Assembly: GCA_944381325.1 (NCBI GenBank)
Contig: CALWKS010000002.1
Coordinates: forward strand, 62,001 to 126,000
Direction of reading: 5' to 3'
Length of the DNA: 64,000 nt
Source of the DNA: an uncultured Christensenellaceae bacterium
Lineage (GTDB): Bacteria; Bacillota; Clostridia; Christensenellales; UBA3700
Each line of letters opens with the position of its first letter. Within the stretch, counting starts at the first letter, position 1. Of this stretch, positions 52,037 to 60,079 are shown in pieces. Made by a program: the position numbers and the translations under genes. Below the pieces are notes generated by a model. The model was not told the DNA's origin and did not search any database. It saw only the letters and a list, made by a program, of their open reading frames with translations.

Positions 52037-52924
52037 TCAGTCTTCCTGAGTGTCGTTCTTTTCGAATTTATCCGTTCCGAGGAAGAACAAAGCAACGACG
52101 CCTGCTCCTGCGTGAGAACCGATAACAGGTCCGATATAATCAATTACGACGTTGTCGAGACCGAATCTTTTCTCTATTTCGTTCTTTACGAACAAAGCGT
52201 CTTCATAGCAATCGCCGTGTCCGATGAAAATCTTCTGCTGTTTATCAACGGGAAGCATCTTTTCTTCCATCTTGTCAACGAGAGCCTTGAGCGATTTTTT
52301 GCGCGATACGACTTTTGCTATCGGTATCAGCTTGCCCTTGGAGTTTACGTAAAGCACGGGCTTGATGTTTGCAAGAGAGCCTATGAAAGCCGCAGTCTTT
52401 GTTACTCTTCCCAGTCTTGCAAGATGCTTGAGGTCGTCAACGGTGAAATAAGAACACAGGTGCGCCTGAGTGTCTTCGACATATTTGCAAAGCTCTTCGA
52501 AAGAAGCTCCTTCAGCTCTCTTCTTGAGAGTGTACCATACCAGAAGACCTTCGCCCATGCTCGCATTGTAGCTATCTACCGCAGCCAGCTTGCATGAAGG
52601 ATATTTTTCTTTGAGATCTTTAAATACGCGTACCGCATTGTCGTAAGTACCTGAAAGCCCTGAAGAGAAAACGACGTAAAGCACGTCCTTTCCTTCCTTG
52701 AGAAGAGGCTCAACATATTTCAGAATAGTGTCTTCGTCCACCATGCGGGTATTTGTCTTTCTGCCTGCACGCATAAAATCGTAAAATTCTTTTGCAGAAA
52801 GATTCTTTTTATCGCCGTCGAAATCTTCGTCGTCAAGCATGAAGCCCATCGGAAGAACGGTGAAATCCTTTTCATAAAACTGTTTGGGGAAATCTGTGGT
52901 TGCATCAGTGACTATATGAATCAT
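52037..52924 (-). CDS. DegV family fatty-acid-binding protein
   Basis: A 295-residue DegV protein: I-V-T-D-A-T-T-D-F at the N-terminus, a central F-S-S-G-L-S-G-T-Y-D-N-A motif that lines the fatty acid carboxylate pocket, and R-L-G-R-V-T-K in the second domain. Family members (FakB) present fatty acids to the kinase FakA for activation; no FakA gene is adjacent. ATG at 52924 follows AGGAGG by five bases; the open frame upstream runs across the promoter. Divergent from a TetR gene whose promoter interleaves with this one, suggesting control by it. Confidence 0.9.
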   Translation of the reverse strand: MIHIVTDATTDFPKQFYEKDFTVLPMGFMLDDEDFDGDKKNLSAKEFYDFMRAGRKTNTRMVDEDTILKYVEPLLKEGKDVLYVVFSSGLSGTYDNAVRVFKDLKEKYPSCKLAAVDSYNASMGEGLLVWYTLKKRAEGASFEELCKYVEDTQAHLCSYFTVDDLKHLARLGRVTKTAAFIGSLANIKPVLYVNSKGKLIPIAKVVSRKKSLKALVDKMEEKMLPVDKQQKIFIGHGDCYEDALFVKNEIEKRFGLDNVVIDYIGPVIGSHAGAGVVALFFLGTDKFEKNDTQED

Positions 52925-52935
52925 ATTGCCTCCTA

Positions 52936-52965
52936 AATATATGTCAAATAATAGACAAGTGTAAA
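52936..52965 (-). promoter_or_regulatory. Promoter of the degV gene
   Basis: Minus strand: -35 TTTACA (52960-52965), 18-base spacer, -10 TATATT (52936-52941). The start would be very close to the ribosome binding site. Confidence 0.45.
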
Positions 52966-52988
52966 TTTTTAATCTATAATAATTATAG
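52952..52988 (+). promoter_or_regulatory. Promoter and operator-like palindrome of the TetR gene
   Basis: -35 TAGACA (52952-52957), 17-base spacer, -10 TATAAT (52975-52980). The perfect 15-base palindrome CTATAAT-a-ATTATAG (52974-52988) covers the -10 and lies 9 bases from the -35 of the degV promoter, so one bound repressor could block both. Confidence 0.58.
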
Positions 52989-53099
52989 AACAAAACTGCA
53001 CTGAGCGCGTAGGCTTTTACGCGTATATTTAAACTTTTATTGCTCATTACAATACAAATCTGCGCGTTTTGTAAATTATTTAACAAGGAGTATGATTTT

Positions 53100-53654
53100 A
53101 TGCCTAAAGACAGAAGAATAAGAAAAACTCAAAGGGCGATAATCACGGCGACAGTTCAACTTCTTAATACAGTACCTATAAACAAGCTTTCCATAAAAGA
53201 AATATGTTCAATGGCTGACGTAAGCCGCAGCACGTTTTATCTGCACTATTACGATGCGACCGACGTGATCGAACAGGTACACAACGATATAATAGCAAAT
53301 ATAACCAGCGTGCTCGACAAATTCGACTTCGCTACGATACTTACCAATCCCGAGCCTTTTCTTAAACACGTATTCGATTTTCTGCAAAAGGATCTGGACC
53401 TGTATATCAATCTCCTGCAAAACAATTTCCATTCGGATTTCCGCCGCAAGCTGAAAGGACTGCTTGAAAACAAAATACTTCAGGAAAACTCATACCGTTA
53501 TCGCGACAGAACTATGTTCGAATATTCGGTATGCTTCCTTATCTCAGGTCTTGTTGAAACTATCTGCGACAACCTGCAGGATATCGGCACACCCAAAGCC
53601 AACTATCTGCTTCAGTCTCTTACCAACCATGTAAAAGGCGGCTTCACCAACTGA
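53100..53654 (+). CDS. TetR/AcrR family regulator
   Basis: A 184-residue protein. Residues about 8-55 form the TetR helix-turn-helix (L-S-I-K-E-I-C-S-M-A-D-V-S-R-S-T-F-Y-L-H-Y). The C-terminal part resembles the TetR_C_8/DhaS-like ligand domain (F-L-I-S-G-L-V-E-T). AAGGAG precedes the ATG by about nine bases. Divergent from degV across a region holding overlapping promoters and a palindrome, so it probably represses itself and perhaps degV; a fatty acid ligand is conceivable but unproven. Confidence 0.88.
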   Translation: MPKDRRIRKTQRAIITATVQLLNTVPINKLSIKEICSMADVSRSTFYLHYYDATDVIEQVHNDIIANITSVLDKFDFATILTNPEPFLKHVFDFLQKDLDLYINLLQNNFHSDFRRKLKGLLENKILQENSYRYRDRTMFEYSVCFLISGLVETICDNLQDIGTPKANYLLQSLTNHVKGGFTN

Positions 53655-53697
53655 TTTAAAAAAACACGCATCGCACAGCAAGTCTGTTAAATATAAT

Positions 53698-53731
53698 TAA
53701 AAACGCTCCAATGCGGAGCGTTTTCTTTTTA
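53698..53731 (+). terminator. Terminator of the TetR gene
   Basis: Stem AAACGCTCC/GGAGCGTTT with five-to-six base loop, then TTTCTTTTT. Confidence 0.85.
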
Positions 53732-53773
53732 CTTGTTTTTTGCGACATACACAACTGCTTAAGTTATAAACTT

Positions 53774-53811
53774 TCAACGCGATGTTACTTTGAAACATCT
53801 TTAAACGTTGA
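53774..53811. repeat. Nested inverted repeat after the GPH transporter gene
   Basis: Outer arms TCAACG (53774-53779) and CGTTGA (53806-53811) enclose inner arms GATGTT (53781-53786) and AACATC (53794-53799), all perfect. It lies 25 bases past the transporter stop (minus strand) and has no T-tract; it may be a weak terminator or mRNA-stabilising structure. Confidence 0.45.
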
Positions 53812-53836
53812 GACATAAAACCGCATACGTATCGCG

Positions 53837-55255
53837 TTAATCCTCTTTTATCACTCGCTTTTTCTCAAGAGCTTCTTCTATCTGCTGTTTTTTTCTTCCT
53901 ACCAGGTCATACCCGAGAAGAGGAAGCGTGGAGACGAACAGGCTCACCGCAGGTATAAGCGTAAGCATCATAAATATCGCCGTACGCGCGCCGGGAGTCT
54001 GCTGCTGAATTACCGTTACACTGTTTTCAGTTACCGGCTGAACATAGTCCGCTATCTCGAGTACAAGGGGTATAGCGCCTGCAGAGAAAGCCGCGCTGAG
54101 TTTTCCCACAAAGGATATGCACGAAGACGCAAGACCTTCTGCGCGTATGTCGAGTTTATACTGCAGATAGTCGATACACTCTCCTACCATCGCGAATGTG
54201 ATCACGTTGTAAATCCCCAGAGGAAGACCGCTGAGGAAGAAGAACGGCAGTGCTATATAGTAATTGTATTTTGTAAGCGATCCGATAAGGAAGAACAGTC
54301 CGAGCACTGCTCCCGAGAAAATACCCGCGCCGAGAGCTATTCTGCGCGTGTTGTACTTCTTGAGCAGCTTGGGCATTATAAGCATTGACGGGAACATTCC
54401 TATGCCTATCAGCGCCGCGCCGAGTATCTGACGCATATCGTATACGAATGCGGTAAAAGAATTTGCCGTCTCGTAATATGAGAAAACGTAATCTGCGGCA
54501 TAAGTGTAAGACGCCTGGATCATATATCTGCCGAAACTGAGCAGACCGAAAACCATTACCAGAACAAGCGGCTTGCACTTGCCTATGATTTTGAAAGACT
54601 GCTTTACGGAGAGCTTTTCTTTCTGAGGCTCTATTCTTTCCCTTGTAAAGAAGAAAGTCATCGAGAAAGGCACAATGGCTATCGCCGAAAAGAGTATCGC
54701 GCCCACCATAAGTCCTTTTCTGAGTCCCAGCATATTATCGCCGATAAGAAGCGCTACAATCGCAACAGGCAACGCTCCGCCCACGCTGTTGAGGGTACGT
54801 GCGAAAGAAAGGAATTTGTCTCTCTCTTCAACGTTGGGAGTCATCGCATAGGGCAATCCCCAGAAAGGCACGTCGCAGACAGCGTAAGCTACGCCCCATA
54901 CCATATACGTTATGGAAGCATAGACCATCTTGCCCGTCATGCTCAGTCCGAAGTCTATAAACAGAAAAACACTTAAAAGGGAAACCAGGAACGGCGCAAA
55001 AAGCAGATATTGACGCATTTTGCCGAATCTTGAACGCGTATTGTCTACAAGCACACCCATAAGCGGATCGCCTATCGCAAATACAAGTCGCGCGACCCAC
55101 ATAAGCCCCATGACAAAAAGAAGCTCCAGACCGAGCACGTCCGTATAAAACCTGCTCAGCCACGACGTCATCATCGCGTACATAGCCCCTTGCCCCAAGG
55201 CGGCGAGACCGTACCCGGACTTCTCCATTTTTGTCAGATACTTCTTATTTTCCAA
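53837..55255 (-). CDS. GPH-family glycoside/pentoside/hexuronide symporter
   Basis: A 472-residue polytopic protein with about twelve segments and GPH features: D-P-L-M-G-V-L-V-D-N-T-R-S-R-F-G-K-M-R after segment 2 and D-V-P-F-W-G-L near segment 4. GPH carriers import glycosides with Na+ or H+. The likely start is TTG 55255, six bases after AAGGAGAG; ATG 55228 lacks such a site. It follows glpK but has its own promoter beyond the glpK terminator, so joint control with glycerol genes is only possible, and the substrate (glycerol-type compound or glycoside) is open. Confidence 0.85.
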   Translation of the reverse strand: MENKKYLTKMEKSGYGLAALGQGAMYAMMTSWLSRFYTDVLGLELLFVMGLMWVARLVFAIGDPLMGVLVDNTRSRFGKMRQYLLFAPFLVSLLSVFLFIDFGLSMTGKMVYASITYMVWGVAYAVCDVPFWGLPYAMTPNVEERDKFLSFARTLNSVGGALPVAIVALLIGDNMLGLRKGLMVGAILFSAIAIVPFSMTFFFTRERIEPQKEKLSVKQSFKIIGKCKPLVLVMVFGLLSFGRYMIQASYTYAADYVFSYYETANSFTAFVYDMRQILGAALIGIGMFPSMLIMPKLLKKYNTRRIALGAGIFSGAVLGLFFLIGSLTKYNYYIALPFFFLSGLPLGIYNVITFAMVGECIDYLQYKLDIRAEGLASSCISFVGKLSAAFSAGAIPLVLEIADYVQPVTENSVTVIQQQTPGARTAIFMMLTLIPAVSLFVSTLPLLGYDLVGRKKQQIEEALEKKRVIKED

Positions 55256-55282
55256 ATAAAACTCTCCTTGGCGTATGGGTTG

Positions 55283-55311
55283 ATTGTACCACTATTTTAC
55301 GCTCAATGCAA
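55283..55311 (-). promoter_or_regulatory. Promoter of the GPH transporter gene
   Basis: Minus strand: -35 TTGCAT (55306-55311), 17-base spacer, -10 TACAAT (55283-55288). Confidence 0.65.
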
Positions 55312-55312
55312 T

Positions 55313-55346
55313 AAAAAACGCGGGGTTTGATTGCCTCTGCCCCGCG
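55313..55346 (-). terminator. Terminator of the glycerol operon
   Basis: Minus strand: CGCGGGG/CCCCGCG stem with a 14-base loop followed by six T, just after the glpK stop. Confidence 0.82.
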
Positions 55347-55353
55347 CCTTGCG

Positions 55354-56835
55354 TCAGCGGAATTTCGTTCTCGCTATGCTGTCCGCCCAACCCATAAGCA
55401 GATCGCTGCGTTTTTTGCGCGACATTTTCGGCTCGAAAACCCGCTCAACGCCGACGTTTTCTCTTATCTCGTCTTCGTCCTTCCAATAACCGGTATTCAG
55501 TCCCGCAAGGTATGCGACGCCGAGCGCCGTAGTCTCTATTATCTTCGGCCTTACCACGTTGCAATTGAGGATATCCGCCTGAAACTGCATCAGGAAATTG
55601 TTGGCGCACGCGCCTCCGTCAACGCTGAGCGCCGTTATCCTGCAATCAGCATCGCTCTGCATTGCGTGCATAACGTCAACCACCTGATAGGCTATCGACT
55701 CGAGAGCCGCGCGCACGATATGCGCTTTCGACGTACCTCTCGTGATGCCTGTGATGAGTCCTCTTGCCCTTGCGTCCCAGTGCGGCGCGCCCAGTCCGAC
55801 AAATGCGGGCACTATGTATACGCCGCCGGTATCCTTTACGCTCAACGCTATCTCTTCCGTTTCGGGAGAGGATTTGATAAGCCCCAGTTCGTCTCTCAGC
55901 CACTGAATGACCGCTCCTCCCACGAATACGCTGCCTTCGAGCACATACTGCGGCTTCTGTCCGTCTCTGCTCGCCGCGACTGTGGTAACAAGCCCGCGCT
56001 TGGACTCGATAGGCTCGTCTCCCGTATTCATCAGCACAAAACAGCCCGTGCCGTAAGTGTTCTTTATGCTGCCTTTTTTCGTGCACAGGTGTCCGTAAAG
56101 CGCCGCTTGCTGGTCGCCTGCGTCACCGCATATAGGTATTTCTCTGCCTGTGATTTCTTTGCTCGTACAGCCGAAGTTGTGCCCCGACGGAAAGACCTCA
56201 GGGAACATATTTTCAGGGATATCGAACATCTCGATAAGGTCTTCGTCCCATACCATATCGTGTATGTTGAACAGCATTGTTCTGCTGGCGTTAGTATAGT
56301 CTGTTTCAAAAATCCTGCCGCCCGACAGACACCACATCACGTATGTATCCATTGTGCCGAAAAGCAGTTCTCCCTTTTCAGCACGTTCTCTCGCGCCGTT
56401 GACGTTTTTAAGTATCCATCTTATTTTGGTCGCGCTGAAATAAGCGTCAATCTGAAGACCTGTCTTGGAATATATCAGCTTTTCAAGCCCTGCGTCCTTC
56501 AGTTTGTCGCAATAATCCGCGGTGCGCCTGCACTGCCATACTATAGCGTTGTAAACGGGCTTTCCCGTATTCTTATCCCATACGACTACGGTTTCACGCT
56601 GATTGGTGATGCCTATGCAGTCGATATTTTCCGCGCCCACCTTGTCAAGCACAGCTGAGACGACCTCTTTCACTCCGCTCATTATCTCTTCGGGATCGTG
56701 CTCTACCCATCCTTCGTGCGGATAAATCTGAGTGAACTCCTTCTGAGCCTTAGCTATAATATTGCCCTTTTTGTCAAAAACGATAGCCCTTGAGCTTGTA
56801 GTGCCCTGATCTATCGACATAACGTACTTTGCCAT
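55354..56835 (-). CDS. glpK: Glycerol kinase
   Basis: A 493-residue FGGY kinase: [11 protein letters not shown] at the N-terminus, W-Q-C-R-R-T-A near residue 100, and the FGGY signature region [14 protein letters not shown]. It phosphorylates glycerol to glycerol-3-phosphate with ATP. ATG at 56835 follows AGAGGTGG. It is the last gene of the operon headed by the GlpA-like dehydrogenase, 26 bases after the DUF1667 gene, supplying the substrate of the upstream dehydrogenase. No glpF channel is next to it. Confidence 0.96.
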   Translation of the reverse strand: MAKYVMSIDQGTTSSRAIVFDKKGNIIAKAQKEFTQIYPHEGWVEHDPEEIMSGVKEVVSAVLDKVGAENIDCIGITNQRETVVVWDKNTGKPVYNAIVWQCRRTADYCDKLKDAGLEKLIYSKTGLQIDAYFSATKIRWILKNVNGARERAEKGELLFGTMDTYVMWCLSGGRIFETDYTNASRTMLFNIHDMVWDEDLIEMFDIPENMFPEVFPSGHNFGCTSKEITGREIPICGDAGDQQAALYGHLCTKKGSIKNTYGTGCFVLMNTGDEPIESKRGLVTTVAASRDGQKPQYVLEGSVFVGGAVIQWLRDELGLIKSSPETEEIALSVKDTGGVYIVPAFVGLGAPHWDARARGLITGITRGTSKAHIVRAALESIAYQVVDVMHAMQSDADCRITALSVDGGACANNFLMQFQADILNCNVVRPKIIETTALGVAYLAGLNTGYWKDEDEIRENVGVERVFEPKMSRKKRSDLLMGWADSIARTKFR

Positions 56836-56861
56836 AATTCCACCTCTTATCAAAAGCGCCT

Positions 56862-57224
56862 TCAGCGTGCGGATACGTTTTTAGTGGCGATAAAATCAAC
56901 GCCCGTTCCTGCCGCATTCTCAACGACGGTATCGCCTATCTTTACAGGCGCTTTGACTACCACGCCTTTCAATGCGTCGAGAGCGTCGAAAATCTTTGAT
57001 TTCTCAACCGCATCTCTCGTCTTTACGCTCAGCATTGCGACGTCGCCGCCATCGACTCTGACAACGGACGTAACCATTCTCTTGGGGCAGATAACTTCTT
57101 CTTTGCCGTATTTCTCCCCTCTCGGGCAGGTGTTTCCGCTTACCTTTACGTTGTTAAGATCGCTGTCGTCGACCGTGAGTCTGCATCCCATAGGACAGCA
57201 TATACAAATCATTTCTCTCATCAT
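56862..57224 (-). CDS. DUF1667 protein, cysteine-rich partner of glycerol-3-phosphate oxidation
   Basis: A 120-residue protein with C-I-C-C-P-M-G-C near the N-terminus (Cys7, Cys10, Cys14 of the usual C-x-x-C-P-x-G-C), then T-C-P-R-G-E-K-Y and V-I-C-P-K-R-M, the DUF1667 pattern. The cysteines probably bind an Fe-S cluster. In many Clostridia this gene lies with a GlpA-like dehydrogenase and an FAD oxidoreductase, where it may replace GlpC in passing electrons; that role is inference. The start overlaps the previous stop (ATGA at 57221-57224) and lies three bases after GGCGGTG. Confidence 0.87.
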   Translation of the reverse strand: MMREMICICCPMGCRLTVDDSDLNNVKVSGNTCPRGEKYGKEEVICPKRMVTSVVRVDGGDVAMLSVKTRDAVEKSKIFDALDALKGVVVKAPVKIGDTVVENAAGTGVDFIATKNVSAR

Positions 57225-58480
57225 TTCACCGCCTTCAGGCAGACAACCGCCTCTTTGCAATTTTTGAGCGCCCGTGTTTGTTTTTCATTCAAAGTTATTG
57301 TTTCCATTTCTCCGGGCGAAACAATTCTGCACTTCTTTGCATAGACCTCTTCGCCGTCGCAGACAACGCAAAGCTTCACGTCTTTATAAACGTTGCCCAC
57401 ACGCATTTTAAGTCTCAAGGTCTCGTCTCCGTTTCTTCCTACGAACTGAGGTACGACGTACCTTACGCCGTCCTTCGCGTCGATAGCGACCTTGTCTCCG
57501 CTTGTCTTCTCGCCTCTGATATACGCCGCCGCGCGCTTTCCTGCCCATTCGCTTTCTTCGCTCACGAAGTCAACGAGGTCATGCACGTGAAGCACGTTGC
57601 CGCAGGCGAATATACCGTCGGTCTCCGTCATCATATCGTCGTCGACGATAGCGCCGCCAGTTACGGGACTCAACTTTACGTCTGCCATCTTTGACAGCTC
57701 GTTCTCAGGCAGAAGCCCTACGCTGAGAAGCAACGTATCGCATTTTATCTCCTGCTCAGTACCCTTTATCGGCACGAGCTTTTCGTCCACTTTTGCTATA
57801 ACCACAGAAGAAACCCTGCCCTTGCCTTTGATATTCACGACTGTGTGCGAGAACATCAGCGGAATGTCGAAGTCATTGAGACACTGCACTATGTTTCTGT
57901 TAAGTCCGGAAGAATAAGGCATGAGTTCTACGACTGCCTTTACTTTTGCGCCCTGGAAAGTCATACGGCGCGCCATGATAAGTCCTATATCTCCACTGCC
58001 GAGTATCACGACTTCTTTGCCGGGCATATATCCGTCAATATTTATCAGCTTCTGAGCCGTGCCTGCGCTGAATATGCCTGCTGTGCGGCAACCGGCGATA
58101 TTGATAGCGCCTCTTGGTCTTTCTCTGCAACCGCAGGCAAGAATTATCGCCTTTGCCTCGTAGACCTGAAGCCCGTCCGTCTCGTTGGCGCAGGTAACGC
58201 GTTTGTTCTTGTCAATGCTGAGCACCGTTGTGCCGAGTTTGTATTCGATACCTCTTTTCAGCACCTCGTCGATATACCTTGCCGCGTATTCGGGACCTGT
58301 CAACTCTTCTTTAAAAGTATGCAGTCCGAAGCCGTTGTGTATGCACTGATTGAGTATACCTCCCAGCTTGTCCTCTCTTTCAAGAATAAGTATATCCCTT
58401 TCACCCGCGTCGTAAGCGCTCTTTGCCGCCGCAAGTCCCGCAGGACCGCCGCCGATGATTATAAGATTCTTCACGCTCAT
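57221..58480 (-). CDS. FAD/NAD-dependent pyridine nucleotide-disulfide-type oxidoreductase
   Basis: A 419-residue flavoprotein. I-I-G-G-G-P-A-G-L-A-A-A near residue 8 is the FAD Rossmann motif, G-S-G-D-I-G-L near 165 the NAD motif, and T-D-G-I-F-A-C-G-N-V the C-terminal FAD signature. The A-C-G-C-R-E-R-P-R-G stretch is typical of the class that pairs with GlpA-like enzymes, a possible GlpB counterpart that moves electrons to NAD or another carrier. Starts in a 1-base overlap with the upstream stop (TAATG), with GGAGGG ahead. Cytoplasmic. Confidence 0.9.
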   Translation of the reverse strand: MSVKNLIIIGGGPAGLAAAKSAYDAGERDILILEREDKLGGILNQCIHNGFGLHTFKEELTGPEYAARYIDEVLKRGIEYKLGTTVLSIDKNKRVTCANETDGLQVYEAKAIILACGCRERPRGAINIAGCRTAGIFSAGTAQKLINIDGYMPGKEVVILGSGDIGLIMARRMTFQGAKVKAVVELMPYSSGLNRNIVQCLNDFDIPLMFSHTVVNIKGKGRVSSVVIAKVDEKLVPIKGTEQEIKCDTLLLSVGLLPENELSKMADVKLSPVTGGAIVDDDMMTETDGIFACGNVLHVHDLVDFVSEESEWAGKRAAAYIRGEKTSGDKVAIDAKDGVRYVVPQFVGRNGDETLRLKMRVGNVYKDVKLCVVCDGEEVYAKKCRIVSPGEMETITLNEKQTRALKNCKEAVVCLKAVK

Positions 58481-59910
58481 TATTCTACCCTCCCGACGAG
58501 TATTTCAGAGCCTTTGCCGCTCTTTGTAACTTCGGTCATATCTATGCCGCGTTCGCGCGCTATGATCTCCATAACGCGTTCTGAACAGAAACCGCTCTGG
58601 CATCTGCCCATACCTGCGCGGGTGCGTCTCTTTACGCCGTCAAGATCCTTCGCGCCTACGGGACGGTTTATGCTGTCCACGATCTCGCCTTCGGTAACCA
58701 CTTCGCAACGGCAGACTATTCTGCCGTAAAGCGGGTTTTTCTTTATGATTTCCGCCCTTTCGCTTTCTGTCATAGTTGCGAAACAAGGGATTCCTTTTCT
58801 TACGGGATTGAATTTCTTATTGAAAGAGAGCGCCAGATAGTCCGCAATTTCTTCTGACGCGTCCACAGCTATGGCAGGAGCGGCTGTAAGTCCCGGACTT
58901 TCTATTCCTATAAGGTTGTAAAGCGGAAGATCGTCCGCAGCAAATCCTATCACGAAATCGCCTGCGTCAGCGTGAGCACGTAAGCCCGTAAACTGAGTGA
59001 TGACCGTTTTCTTGGTCAGAGACGGCATTGTTATGCGCGCCTTGTCGAATGCCTCCGCAAGACCGTCGTAAGTCGTATCCTTGCACTCCTTGTCTTCGAT
59101 ATCCACCGCCGTAGGTCCCAAAAGTATGTTGCCGTGAACGCTGGGCACTACGAGTATGCCCTTGCCCATAGCCGTGGGAAGCTGGAAGAGCGTTGTAGAC
59201 GTCAGATAGCCAGACGTCTTATCGAGAAGCATATATTCGCCCTTTCTGGGCACGATTCTGTATTTCTTATCGCAGATAGTATTGTTGAGATCGTCGCTGT
59301 GAAGTCCCGCCGCGTTGACGACAAGGTCTGCGGTATAGACCTCTCCGTCCTCGCATACGACTTTCATCTTGTCCCCGTCCTTTTCAAGCCTTTCTACATT
59401 CTTTTCAAAGACGAATTCAACGCCGTTTGCAACCGCGTTTTCAGCATAGGCTATAGTCATTTCGTATGGACTGACTATGCCTGAGGACGGACACCAGAGC
59501 GCACCCTTGACCTCTTCTGAAACGTAAGGCTCGCGCTGTCTGACCTCGTCTCCCGTAACGACTTTTACGTCTCTCACGCCGTTGGCAATACCCTGATCGT
59601 ACAGCTTTTTAAGTCCGTCCCACTTGGTATCGTCAAAGCACAGCACGTATGCGCCGTTTCTTCTGAACGGAAAATCCAGTTCTTTGGACAGCTTATCGAA
59701 CATCGCGTTGCCGCGCACGTTGTAAAAAGCTTTTTTTGACCCCGGTTTTGCATCGAAACCGCCGTGAACTACGCCCGAATTCGCCTTCGTAGTGCCGCAG
59801 GCTACGTCGTTTTCGCGCTCGATAACGGTGATCTTCGCATCGTAGCGGCTGAGTTCTCTGGCTATAGAACAGCCGATGACCCCCGCACCTATGATTATGA
59901 TTTCTTTCAT
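58480..59910 (-). CDS. FAD-dependent glycerol-3-phosphate dehydrogenase-like oxidoreductase (GlpA type)
   Basis: A 476-residue protein with the DAO/GlpA fold: I-I-G-A-G-V-I-G-C-S-I-A-R-E-L at the FAD site and T-K-A-N-S-G-V-V-H-G-G-F near residue 45. The C-terminus carries a BFD-like 2Fe-2S domain: I-V-C-R-C-E-V-V-T-E-G-E and then G-R-C-Q-S-G-F-C. It most likely oxidises glycerol-3-phosphate to dihydroxyacetone phosphate. ATG at 59910 follows AGGGGA; upstream frame to 59985 spans the promoter. First gene of the glycerol operon, with a clear sigma-A promoter. Confidence 0.9.
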   Translation of the reverse strand: MKEIIIIGAGVIGCSIARELSRYDAKITVIERENDVACGTTKANSGVVHGGFDAKPGSKKAFYNVRGNAMFDKLSKELDFPFRRNGAYVLCFDDTKWDGLKKLYDQGIANGVRDVKVVTGDEVRQREPYVSEEVKGALWCPSSGIVSPYEMTIAYAENAVANGVEFVFEKNVERLEKDGDKMKVVCEDGEVYTADLVVNAAGLHSDDLNNTICDKKYRIVPRKGEYMLLDKTSGYLTSTTLFQLPTAMGKGILVVPSVHGNILLGPTAVDIEDKECKDTTYDGLAEAFDKARITMPSLTKKTVITQFTGLRAHADAGDFVIGFAADDLPLYNLIGIESPGLTAAPAIAVDASEEIADYLALSFNKKFNPVRKGIPCFATMTESERAEIIKKNPLYGRIVCRCEVVTEGEIVDSINRPVGAKDLDGVKRRTRAGMGRCQSGFCSERVMEIIARERGIDMTEVTKSGKGSEILVGRVE

Positions 59911-59937
59911 AAGTTTCCCCTTTAGTTTACTGAGTTT

Positions 59938-59966
59938 ATTATACCACACGCAAATAAGGAATTCAA
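59938..59966 (-). promoter_or_regulatory. Promoter of the glycerol operon
   Basis: Minus strand: -35 TTGAAT (59961-59966), 17-base spacer, -10 TATAAT (59938-59943), about 28 bases before the ATG of the GlpA-like gene. Confidence 0.75.
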
Positions 59967-59970
59967 TATA

Positions 59971-59999
59971 TAAAAAGACGCGCAAACATACTGCGCGTC
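59971..59999 (-). terminator. Terminator downstream of the GH20 gene
   Basis: Minus strand: ACGCGCA/TGCGCGT stem followed by CTTTTT. It separates the hexosaminidase operon from the glycerol operon promoter. Confidence 0.75.
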
Positions 60000-60079
60000 C
60001 GATAATACACTGTTGAAATATTTTTGTGTCCTTATTCCGCTGCCCTTAAATCAAACAGCGCAGTCAAAGGATAAAAATC

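Noticed and set aside
55327..56658. 443-residue plus-strand ORF opposite glpK
   Set aside because: Antisense to a fully conserved glycerol kinase; no domain, no ribosome binding site.
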